Positions 33,642 through 41,816 of a DNA stretch of 64,000 nucleotides are shown here, in pieces. A model generated the notes under the pieces. The model saw only the letters and a program-made list of their open reading frames with translations, did not search any database and was not told where the DNA came from. Origin of the DNA: Streptomyces sp. MUM 178J (GTDB taxonomy: Bacteria; Actinomycetota; Actinomycetes; Streptomycetales; Streptomycetaceae); NCBI RefSeq assembly GCF_022414575.1, contig NZ_JADWYQ010000002.1, positions 216,873 through 280,872 on the forward strand, written 5' to 3'. Position 1 is the stretch's first letter. Each line of letters starts with the position of its first letter. A program made the position numbers and the translations under genes.

Positions 33642-34313
33642 ATGAACACGGCTGTGATCTTCGATCTCGACGGCACGCTGGTGGACAGCGAGCCGAACTA
33701 CCACGAGGCGGGGCGCAGGGTTCTCGCCGAGCACGGCGCGGGGGGCTTCAGCTGGGAGCAGCACACGCGTTTCATCGGCATCGGCACCCGTGAGACGCTC
33801 GCCGCTCTGCGGGCGGAGCGCGGCATCGACGCCTCGGTCGAGCAACTCCTGGCGGCGAAGAACCGGCACTACCTCGCGCTCGCGGCCGCCTCCACCGAGG
33901 TCTTTCCGCAGATGCGGGTGTTCGTGGAGCGGCTGTCCGCGGAGGGCGTGCCGATGGCCGTCGCCTCCGGCTCGTCGCGTGCCGCGATCGAGGCGGTGCT
34001 CGTGGGCACCGGCCTGGACGCGCATCTGCAGGTCGCCGTCTCCGCGGAAGAGGTCGCCCACGGCAAGCCCGCGCCGGACGTCTTCCTCCGGGCCGCGGCC
34101 CGGCTGGGCGCGGCGCCGGCCGACTGCGTGGTCCTGGAGGACGCCCCGGCGGGCGCGGCGGGCGCGCACGCGGCGGGGATGCGGTGCATCGCGGTGCCGT
34201 ACGTCCCCGGCTCCGCCTGCGACCCCGCTTTCGCGACGGCGGGTCTGCTGTTCGCGGGCGGCCAGGAGGCGTTCACGGCCGAGGCGGCATACCGGTTTCT
34301 GAGGAGCGGCTGA
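33642..34313 (+). CDS. HAD family phosphatase, beta-phosphoglucomutase-like
   Basis: A 223-residue subclass IA HAD enzyme with all motifs intact: FDLDGTLVDSE (nucleophile Asp and general acid Asp), VASGSSRAAI (motif II), GKPAPDVFLRAA (motif III Lys) and VLEDAPAGAAGAHAAGM (motif IV). It probably dephosphorylates a sugar phosphate or phosphoglycolate-like metabolite. ATG 33642 is chosen; ATG 33630 in frame is possible. It lies 26 bp after the Lrp gene on the same strand. Confidence 0.9.
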   Translation: MNTAVIFDLDGTLVDSEPNYHEAGRRVLAEHGAGGFSWEQHTRFIGIGTRETLAALRAERGIDASVEQLLAAKNRHYLALAAASTEVFPQMRVFVERLSAEGVPMAVASGSSRAAIEAVLVGTGLDAHLQVAVSAEEVAHGKPAPDVFLRAAARLGAAPADCVVLEDAPAGAAGAHAAGMRCIAVPYVPGSACDPAFATAGLLFAGGQEAFTAEAAYRFLRSG

Positions 34314-34318
34314 GGGGA

Positions 34319-34340
34319 CCGGGGCTGAGCTCCGCCCCGG
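34319..34340. terminator. Short hairpin between convergent genes
   Basis: CCGGGGC (34319-34325) pairs with GCCCCGG (34334-34340) around an 8-base loop, between the HAD and DUF998 genes. Confidence 0.55.
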
Positions 34341-34352
34341 CTCTCCGCCCCG

Positions 34353-34952
34353 TCACGTCGCAGACCCTTCTTCGTCGGAACTGCGCAGGCAGGAGGTGAC
34401 GACCAGCAGGGGCCACAGGGACTGCACGCATGTCACGAGCCGTTCGGCGACGCCGGCGGCGCCCTGCCGGTGTATCTCGACAAGGAACCAGCCGGCGCCG
34501 ACGACCATCACCGCGGTGGCCGCGAGGGCGGGCGCCGGCCGCAGCCCCCAGGGTGCGGCGCCGTCCCAATCCGCGGCCAGGACCGGCCACACCGCCATGA
34601 AAACGAAGCCGACCACCGCGACCGCGCCGTGGCTCAGCGAGCCTCCGCTGCTCGGGGCCGGGAACAGGGTCACCGCGATCGCCGCCGCTCCACCGCCGCC
34701 CAGTGCCACCCGTCCGGCGGGCGCGGCGGCGCGCAGCCCCCAGGCGGTCAGCAGATGGCAGACGCCCAGGGCGAACAGCGCCGCGGTCATCACCCAGAAA
34801 CCCGCAGCCCCGTAGGACGCCAGAACGCTGATCGTCTGCGTCACGGGATCGTAGGCGGGCCCCTCCAGCAGTGCCGCGACGATCCAGCCTGCGATGAGCA
34901 GGACGGGGGCGCACCCCGACGAAAGCAGGGCCCATCTGGGAACAGATCGCAT
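34353..34952 (-). CDS. DUF998 family membrane protein
   Basis: A 199-residue protein with about six hydrophobic spans, matching the DUF998 family of small integral membrane proteins of unknown function. The segment AYDPVTQTISVLASYGAAGFWVM is typical of the first family loop and second helix. It lies downstream of the Wadjet operon end (230 bp gap) on the same strand, but a functional link is not supported. Confidence 0.8.
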   Translation of the reverse strand: MRSVPRWALLSSGCAPVLLIAGWIVAALLEGPAYDPVTQTISVLASYGAAGFWVMTAALFALGVCHLLTAWGLRAAAPAGRVALGGGGAAAIAVTLFPAPSSGGSLSHGAVAVVGFVFMAVWPVLAADWDGAAPWGLRPAPALAATAVMVVGAGWFLVEIHRQGAAGVAERLVTCVQSLWPLLVVTSCLRSSDEEGSAT

Positions 34953-35182
34953 CAGCGCACGGTAAACCCGCCCGCTGCCCCGGGAACGGCGGCCGCACCT
35001 GACGCTCCGGATTGTCCTTGTTCATGTCCGCCGACCTACGCAAGGGCAGCCCTGAGCATATGGCGTCGTCTGCCGCCTCACCCGGGCGTCCGACGGCGAC
35101 GCGGAGTGCGGCCGGTCGGCGGCGGGGGCGGGCCGCGGCGACCGCCGCTGCCCCGTCCGGCCGTGTGCCGTGGGCACCCGGT

Positions 35183-36481
35183 TCAGGGCCGTCCCCTCAG
35201 GTCGGACAGCAGGAGGTCCAGTTCTCGCTCCTCCTCGACCCGGATGCCGGCTTCCGTGAGCGCCTCGGCGAGGTCGGGATCCCACGGTGTCCGGGTCGGG
35301 ACGCCTGTGAGAGGTCTGGGCTCGAGCCTCGAGTCGCTTCCCGCCAGGGCCGCGCGGTAGTCGGCGGCGGTGTACCGCCAGGGACGCCATGTGACGCGGC
35401 GCAGCAGTGCGCCGGCGATCCGAAGCCCGCCCCAGTCGAAGTCGCCGTGGTACTGCAAGGCCGAGCCCTTGCCGTGCAGGTGGCGCAGCAGGGCGAGTGC
35501 GGCGGCCGAGGGCTGGCCCTGGAGACAGATCAAGGGCGGGCAGGCGGGTCCCAGGGCGTCCGCCGCCGCGGCGAGGACGGCCGGGTTCTCGCAGATCCGC
35601 ACCACTGGGGAGGCGGTGGAGGGCGGGCGTCGGAGGAGTTGGCGAAGTGTCAGAACGGCCGGTTCCCCCTCGTCGGCCGTCCAGTCGAGGGCGGGGGTCC
35701 CTCGCAGGTTCAGGGTGAGGACCGTCGAGGACAGTTCGTCCTTCAGCAGGCCTGCCGATGCCCAGGCCTCCCGCCGCCATTCGACGCCGCTGCCGTCGGC
35801 GAACCCGGTCAGGGCGCGGATCCCGGACAGCGTGAGGGTGGCGTGCGGGGCGCCGTCGTCCAGCGCGTGGGCCGAGCCGAGGACGCGGGCGGCGAAGGCG
35901 GCAAGTGAGACGGCGGGGTCGGCCGGAAGTACGCGCAGGGCTGCGCGGACTCCCGTGAGCAGGGTGTGCACGGAGTCGGGGGTGCGGCCCAGTCGCCGGG
36001 CAAGGCCGTCGTCCCGCACCCTGGCGGCCCAGTCGGCGAGCTCGGGCCGGTCCCGTACGAGCGCGTCGAGGGGTGCGTACGCCCGGTCCCAGGCGGCGTC
36101 CTTGTCGGCCCTGATCCGGGCGAGCGGAGTGACGGGACCGGTGAGCGCCGTGACGGCGGCGGCGAGGCCATCGGGGCTGGTGCCCGACCGGCGCAGCACG
36201 GCGTCGACCGCCTCCAGCCGTACGGTGAGGGAACGGCCGCCACCCGGGGGGCGGGCGAGCAGCCGTTCGACGGCGGATCGCTGGCCCGGGGTGGGGGCGG
36301 CCAGGCAGACGGCCCCGGCCAGGGGTTGCCCGGCCACAAGCCGGCCGCGTATCCGCTCGACGAGCCACTCGAGTTCCGGCGTGCCCAGCAGGCGGCGCAG
36401 TCGGGGCACGTCGACCGTGGCACGCGTGACCGGCTGCGCTACGGCGCCGGGTGCTGCGTGCCCGTCGGGCGTCAGCTCCAC
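35183..36481 (-). CDS. jetD: Wadjet nuclease-type subunit JetD (TIGR02679; DUF3323/DUF2399)
   Basis: A 432-residue protein. The C-terminal DUF2399 region carries a Toprim-like metal site in YHGDFDWGGLRI, as in topoisomerase VI A-like JetD nucleases, preceded by ICENPAVL (conserved Glu). The N-terminal half matches DUF3323. In Wadjet systems JetD cleaves circular plasmid DNA that the SMC complex has extruded. GTG 36481 overlaps the SMC gene stop by 10 bp. It is the last gene of the four-gene operon. The acidic residues needed for metal binding all appear intact. Confidence 0.88.
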   Translation of the reverse strand: MELTPDGHAAPGAVAQPVTRATVDVPRLRRLLGTPELEWLVERIRGRLVAGQPLAGAVCLAAPTPGQRSAVERLLARPPGGGRSLTVRLEAVDAVLRRSGTSPDGLAAAVTALTGPVTPLARIRADKDAAWDRAYAPLDALVRDRPELADWAARVRDDGLARRLGRTPDSVHTLLTGVRAALRVLPADPAVSLAAFAARVLGSAHALDDGAPHATLTLSGIRALTGFADGSGVEWRREAWASAGLLKDELSSTVLTLNLRGTPALDWTADEGEPAVLTLRQLLRRPPSTASPVVRICENPAVLAAAADALGPACPPLICLQGQPSAAALALLRHLHGKGSALQYHGDFDWGGLRIAGALLRRVTWRPWRYTAADYRAALAGSDSRLEPRPLTGVPTRTPWDPDLAEALTEAGIRVEEERELDLLLSDLRGRP

Positions 36482-39400
36482 TGTGGCTCCCGTTCCGGCC
36501 GGCCCGCCGCGTCCGGCGCAGGTTGCCGCACGGGGTCGTCACGGCGCCGTCGCCTCGTGCCGTCCCACTCCCAGCGGGTGACGAGGACCGCTGCCACGTC
36601 GTCGGTCCGGGACAGCTGGGCGATGGCGATGCCGGGGACCTGGGGGTAGCAGGCCCATTCCCGTTCGCTGGTCATCACCACATCGAGGTCGAAGGCGCTC
36701 AGCAGGCCGAGGCACTTGGCTCGCGAGTCGTCGTCCACTCCCGCGAACGCCTCGTCCAGCGTGACCAGACGGGGCGCGTGCGGGCTGCCCGCGCTGGCGT
36801 AGTGCGAGGAGGCGGCGGCGAACAGCGGCACCGAGACGGCGAGGACGCGTTCGCCGCCGGAGGCGGGGCCGGTGGCCGGGACCCAGCGCCCGTGCTGGTG
36901 GCGTTCGACGCCGAACTCGTGCCAGGAGCGGTAGTCGAGCGCGGCGGTGAGGTGTTCGAGCCAGCTGCCCGAGCCGTTGTCGGACTGCTGGCGGGCGATC
37001 TGGGCCTGGAGGAACTCGCCGACCGCCGTGCGGTCCTCGGCGGTCCAGGCGTCGGCTGACTGGCGCAGCCGCTCTCGGGCCTGGGCGAGCCCGGGCGGGG
37101 CTTTGCGAGAGGGCCGCCACACCAGGCGGAGCTTCATGCCGGTGGAGGTGGGGCGGTCCTCCAGTTCGGCGTTCATGTCCCGCACCCGGCGTTCGGCGGC
37201 GCCCATGAGTTCCTGGAGTGTGCCGGCGACCTCTGTGATCAGGTGGGTTTCGAGGATCTCCCGTTCGTGTGCGGACAGGATGCGGGTGAGCTCGCCGACC
37301 TCGGTGGCGAGCGCCTCGGCGAGTTCGGGTACGGCCCGCTCGCGGCCCTGGTAGACGATGTCGACGACCATGCCGTCCTCGACCATGCGGGCGGAGGCGC
37401 TGTGTCCGTGCCGGGAGAGGGTGTCCTGCAGGGTCTTGAGCTCCTCGCTGAGCCGACGCTGGACGCGCTCCCAGGCGGCATCCGTGTCGTCGACCGAGGA
37501 GAGTCCGGTCTCGATCGCGCGGGCGAGCGCGATGGCCGGGGTGGCGGCCCAGGGGCCGTCGTCCGCGGCGGGGACCGCGAGTTCGGGCAGCGCGACCGCG
37601 ACCAGGCCGGTGGCCGTGAAGCCCTGGAGCGCGGCGATGGCCTCCGCGCGTGTGCCGACGGCTTCCGTGAGGTCCTTCTCCAGCTGCTCGATCCTCCCCT
37701 CGGCCCGGCCGGCCTCCCGATCCGCCTCCGTGTGACGCCGCAGGGCGGACTTCCGGTCGGCCTCGCACATCTGCTGCGCCTCGGCGGTCTCGGCGAGTCG
37801 CCGTTGCAGTTCCGCGACTGCCACTCCGACGGTGGAGCGCAAGGTCAGGTGGCGCTCGTCCGCCGCTGCCGCCTCACGCTCCGCGTCCTCGGCCCGCTGA
37901 GTGAGATCGACGGCCCGCCGCTCCGCGTCGGTCGCCTCGGCGCGCTCGTCGTCCACCCGGCGTGCGGCCTCGCCTTGTTCGCGCACGGCGGGCCACAGGG
38001 CGGCCAGCGCGACAGCGAGGGAGCCGAGGGCGTGGCGTACGGCGGTGAGTCCGGCCCGGTCGGCGGGCAGCCCCAGATCGGCAGCGGTCTCGGTGAGTTC
38101 GGCGGCGGCACGCTCGGCTTGCCCTGCTGCCTCGGTCACCTCGGCGGCGCGCTCCTCGCACCGTCTGCGGGCCTTGCGTACGGTGTCGGCGGCGGCGCTC
38201 ACCAGCGCGTGTGCCCGGGTGAGCGGCGACTCGTCGGGGACGGATGCGAGTTCGGCGTCGAGGGTGCGACGGCGGCCCGCGATCGCCTCGGATCGTTCCG
38301 CGACGACTGCCGACTCCTCGTGCAGGGAGGCGAGTTCGATGCCGAGCGCGGCGACGCGGGCCCTCCGCGCCGCCTCGCGGGCGCCTTCGCCGATGTGCAC
38401 GGCGGCGGGCTTGGCCCACGTGCCGGTGAGAGCGCCGACACGGAAGCGCCCGTCCGCCGCCACCCATGTCCCGGCGCCTCCCCCGCCGTCCAGGCCGATG
38501 GCAGCGAGCAGACCGATCACCCTCGCTTCGTCCGGGCTCTCGGTCCTCCCGTCCCCGTGGCCCGTGGCCGGACGCAGCACATCGGCGAGCGAGGGCCCGC
38601 TCACGGGTCCGTTCGAAGGGGAGAGCAGCACGTCGTGCCCGTTGACGGCGAGGGCGGAGCCGTCGGGGAACACCCAGGCATCGAGGAGGCCGGAGGCTTC
38701 GAGCGCCGCTTCGAGCCCCGCGCGTTCGGGTTCGGGCAGGTCGTCACGGAAGTCGACCAGGCTCCAGAGCGGTCCGCCCGGCAACTGCTCGCGAAGGCCG
38801 GGGGTGCGGGTGGCCGGGGGCCGGGGCTCGCGTTGGCCGCCGGCTTCCAGGGCGGCGAGCTCCCGCCGCGCCTCGTCGGTGCGCTGAGCCAGCTCCGAGG
38901 CCCGGCGCGCGGTTTCGGCCGCCTGGTCGGCGAGGTCCGCCGAGCGGACGGTGTGCGCCCTGGCCGCGTGGGCGCGTGCCGGGTAGGGGCCGTCGAGGTG
39001 GCGGGTCCATTCCTGGAGTTCGTCGAGGAGGCCGGTCACGTCGGGGAAGGCCAGCTCCGTCCAGGCGCGGGCGCGGTCGCGTACGTCGTCCAGGAGGGCC
39101 CGTCCGGCCCGCGCGCTGCCCTCCTCCGCCGCGCCGTGCGCTTCGGCGGCCAGGGCGAGGTCGGTCTCCGCCTCGTCGAGACGGCCTGACGCCCGGCGGT
39201 GCACGGCGGCGGCCCGCTCGGCTGCTTCGAGGAGGCCTTCGACGTGGGTGAGGGAGCGCTGGGCGCGGTCGGCGGCGTCCTCGGCGGCGCGCCGCAGTTC
39301 GGGCTCCGGCAGCCGGTCGTCCAGGGGCAGGGCGATGTGCGCGGCGGCGGCGTGCTGCCTTGCCTGGGCGAAGGCTTCCCGGACCCCGAGCCGCGTGGCA

Positions 39401-40587
39401 CGGAGCCGGTTCTCGGCTGCGTCGAGCCGCCCGAGCGCCTTGGTGTGAAGGGCCCTCGCCTGCTCCCGGTCTTCCCGCGCCCGGTCCGCCGCCTGCGCCG
39501 TTCGCGTCACGGCCCGGGCGGCGTGTTCAAGTTCCCGCGCGTCGCGCATCTCGGGCGCCTCGCGCAGGGCCTTCTCCTGGGCCTGCAGGCGTTCCGCGGT
39601 CTCCGCCAGGGAGGTGACCTCCTCCCCGGCCGCCGCCCGTTTCTCCTCGGCGCGCCTGCGCCGTTCCTGCGCCTCGGACAGATCCCGTTGGACGCGCTCG
39701 TAGCGGGAGTGTTCGGCACGCGGAAGCCGTGCCCGGCGGCGGGTGGCGATGCGGGCGTAGCGCCGGTAGTGCTCCAGGAAGGCAGAGGCGGCCCGTTCGG
39801 CGGCTGAGGCGGCGGCCAGCTCGTCCTTCTCCTCGTCGAGGGAGCGGAACGCCTCGGCCACGTCGGCGATGACGGCCTGGTCCATGGGCGGCAGGGCCTC
39901 GGTGAGGGCGCGGGAGAGTGCGGCTTCGTTGGGCCGTTTGGAGAGCTGGGGCTGGCGCAGCTGGATGAGCAGGTCGACCATGGCGGCGTACCGCTGTTCT
40001 CCAAGGCCGAAAAGCGCTTCGTCAACGGCTCGGCGGTATGCCTTGGCCTGGTCGTACACCATGCCGTACCCGGCGACCGCCTCGGCGAGCCGGTCCCGGG
40101 ACAGGGCCGTGCCGGTGGCGTCGAGCAGCCGGAAGGTGTCCTCTGTGCGATCGGCGGAGCCATGGTCCACACGTTGGCGGGTGACGGCGTGCCAGTGGCG
40201 GGCGACACCCCTCCCGCTGACGGCCTTGAGCCCGCACAGCAGCGTACGGAAATGCTGTTCGCCGGTCGTGTCGTCGAGCCTGCCGAACTCGATCCACGTA
40301 TAGCCGAGCCGTTCGGAGTGCGGGTGCTCGCCGCCCAGGAGCAGGTTCCACTCCATCCTCTTGCCGGGGTCGCCGTCGGGTTCGACGCGGCGCGGACTGA
40401 GGTCGCCGTCGAGCAGGAACGGCAGGCTCAGGGCGAGCACCTTGGACTTTCCGGTGCCGTTGTTGCCGCGTAGCAACAGCCGCCCGTCCCGGAAGTGGAA
40501 CTCCTCCACGTCATAGTGGAACAGGTCGACGAGCCCGACGCGCAGGGGCTGCCAGCGGGAACGCCGCGGCGTGGGGAGGCGGGTCAC
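36472..40587 (-). CDS. jetC: Wadjet SMC-like ATPase JetC (TIGR02680)
   Basis: A 1371-residue SMC/MukB-like protein that would extrude DNA loops. Walker A is GNNGTGKS (residues 41-48). Long coiled coils (about 280-560 and 760-1010) flank a central hinge-like globular part. The ABC signature is TGPASGGERVLAV and Walker B is RLVTLDEAFAGVDDDS near the C-terminus. The start GTG 40587 overlaps the JetB stop as GTGA; a longer reading upstream is merely antisense and low-complexity. Loss of either ATPase half is not seen, so it should be functional. Confidence 0.92.
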   Translation of the reverse strand: MTRLPTPRRSRWQPLRVGLVDLFHYDVEEFHFRDGRLLLRGNNGTGKSKVLALSLPFLLDGDLSPRRVEPDGDPGKRMEWNLLLGGEHPHSERLGYTWIEFGRLDDTTGEQHFRTLLCGLKAVSGRGVARHWHAVTRQRVDHGSADRTEDTFRLLDATGTALSRDRLAEAVAGYGMVYDQAKAYRRAVDEALFGLGEQRYAAMVDLLIQLRQPQLSKRPNEAALSRALTEALPPMDQAVIADVAEAFRSLDEEKDELAAASAAERAASAFLEHYRRYARIATRRRARLPRAEHSRYERVQRDLSEAQERRRRAEEKRAAAGEEVTSLAETAERLQAQEKALREAPEMRDARELEHAARAVTRTAQAADRAREDREQARALHTKALGRLDAAENRLRATRLGVREAFAQARQHAAAAHIALPLDDRLPEPELRRAAEDAADRAQRSLTHVEGLLEAAERAAAVHRRASGRLDEAETDLALAAEAHGAAEEGSARAGRALLDDVRDRARAWTELAFPDVTGLLDELQEWTRHLDGPYPARAHAARAHTVRSADLADQAAETARRASELAQRTDEARRELAALEAGGQREPRPPATRTPGLREQLPGGPLWSLVDFRDDLPEPERAGLEAALEASGLLDAWVFPDGSALAVNGHDVLLSPSNGPVSGPSLADVLRPATGHGDGRTESPDEARVIGLLAAIGLDGGGGAGTWVAADGRFRVGALTGTWAKPAAVHIGEGAREAARRARVAALGIELASLHEESAVVAERSEAIAGRRRTLDAELASVPDESPLTRAHALVSAAADTVRKARRRCEERAAEVTEAAGQAERAAAELTETAADLGLPADRAGLTAVRHALGSLAVALAALWPAVREQGEAARRVDDERAEATDAERRAVDLTQRAEDAEREAAAADERHLTLRSTVGVAVAELQRRLAETAEAQQMCEADRKSALRRHTEADREAGRAEGRIEQLEKDLTEAVGTRAEAIAALQGFTATGLVAVALPELAVPAADDGPWAATPAIALARAIETGLSSVDDTDAAWERVQRRLSEELKTLQDTLSRHGHSASARMVEDGMVVDIVYQGRERAVPELAEALATEVGELTRILSAHEREILETHLITEVAGTLQELMGAAERRVRDMNAELEDRPTSTGMKLRLVWRPSRKAPPGLAQARERLRQSADAWTAEDRTAVGEFLQAQIARQQSDNGSGSWLEHLTAALDYRSWHEFGVERHQHGRWVPATGPASGGERVLAVSVPLFAAASSHYASAGSPHAPRLVTLDEAFAGVDDDSRAKCLGLLSAFDLDVVMTSEREWACYPQVPGIAIAQLSRTDDVAAVLVTRWEWDGTRRRRRDDPVRQPAPDAAGRPEREPQWS

Positions 40588-41816
40588 AGAGCGGCCTTTC
40601 GCTGCGGGGGCACGGAGGCGGAACGGGGCTCGCGGACGATGGTCGCCCCGACCGCGTACCGGGCGAGGGCGGGGCGGGCCACCACCGCATGCGGGGTGCG
40701 GGAAACCAGGCCCAGCGCGGCAAGTCGGGCGACGGCCTGACCGACGAGTTCGGACTCCATGCCCGGCTCCCGGGCGGACTTCGACCAGAAGCCGCCGTGC
40801 TCGGCCGCGAGTTCGCGGAGGCGGAGGGCCAGTGCGTCGAGGGTGACCGGCCCGTCGGCGCCGGCGAGATGCTCGGCGAGCAGCAGGGTGATGTGGCCGT
40901 GGGTGCCCTGTTCGGGCATGCGGAGGTCGGTCAGGTCGTCGTCGGGGTCGACCATGGCGATCCCCTCGGCCCGCACCTCGGCGACGAGTCCGGTCAGCTC
41001 GGTGATCCGGATGGTGAGGAAGCCGCGCTGTCGGGTGAGGTAGCCGAGCTCGGCGTCGGTCAGGTCGTCGTAGTAGAGCACCGGGTCGTCGAGGAGCCTG
41101 CGGGTGAGTGAGCGGCGCATGGCGCGGAAGCGCAGTTCGTCGCTGTCCAGTGCGGTTTCCGCGACGAGTTCGGCGAGCCGGTCCTCGATGGTGTCCGCCC
41201 GCACGGTGGAGGGGCCCCGCCGGGTGGCGAGGAGGCCGGCCAGGACCCGGCGTTCCACGTCGTACAGGACGTCGCCGACCCCGCTGACGTACGCCTCCTC
41301 CTCGCCCGCGACCCGCCGCAGCACGCCGAGGTCGAGCAGGAGCCGTACGACGGCGGCGAGGTCGAGGCGCTCGTCGCGGCGTTCCAGAACGAACTCGACA
41401 CCCGCGGCGGCGAGTCGGGGATCGGCGGCGTCGAGGACGATCTGGTCGGCGAGGCGTCCGAGGGCGATCTGGGCCTCGCCCCGTTCGAGGACGGCGAGTG
41501 CGAGGCAGAACAGCACATAGCGGCGGCGGGTGAAGGGGGCGGCGCTCCGGCTCACCTCCCGGGCCGGGTGCGTGGGGTCGGTGAGGACGCCGGGGGTCTT
41601 GCGCAGCCGCGCCGTCTCGGCGTCCACCTGGAGGGACCAGCCCGTGTTGCGATCGAACCACTCCCTCAGTTCGGGCGCGTGCCGGCGGACGAGACGGAAT
41701 TCGTCGGCGTGCCGGCCGCGGGCGAGAAGGAGTGGGTGTTTCAGCAGGGCGCGTGCTGCCTTGCGCAGGTCGGCAGCGTGCTGGCCCTCCAGTACCTCGG
41801 CGAGCGGTGCGGTCAT
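40584..41816 (-). CDS. jetB: Wadjet subunit JetB (TIGR02678; DUF2398), KITE-like
   Basis: A 410-residue protein of the DUF2398 family, the probable winged-helix KITE-type partner of the SMC head (MukE-like). Recognisable stretches are HPLLLARGRHADEFRLVRRH, FDRNTGWSLQVD and TRRRYVLFCLALAVLERGE. The ATG at 41816 overlaps the JetA stop as ATGA, and its stop overlaps the JetC start as GTGA. No catalytic motif is expected. Confidence 0.88.
   Translation of the reverse strand: MTAPLAEVLEGQHAADLRKAARALLKHPLLLARGRHADEFRLVRRHAPELREWFDRNTGWSLQVDAETARLRKTPGVLTDPTHPAREVSRSAAPFTRRRYVLFCLALAVLERGEAQIALGRLADQIVLDAADPRLAAAGVEFVLERRDERLDLAAVVRLLLDLGVLRRVAGEEEAYVSGVGDVLYDVERRVLAGLLATRRGPSTVRADTIEDRLAELVAETALDSDELRFRAMRRSLTRRLLDDPVLYYDDLTDAELGYLTRQRGFLTIRITELTGLVAEVRAEGIAMVDPDDDLTDLRMPEQGTHGHITLLLAEHLAGADGPVTLDALALRLRELAAEHGGFWSKSAREPGMESELVGQAVARLAALGLVSRTPHAVVARPALARYAVGATIVREPRSASVPPQRKAAL

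Noticed and set aside
36472..41661. Open reading of 1729 codons that would extend JetC upstream
   Set aside because: The first about 360 codons are antisense to jetB and consist of Arg/Pro/Gly-rich sequence. The GTG at 40587, overlapping the JetB stop, matches the family start just before the Walker A region.
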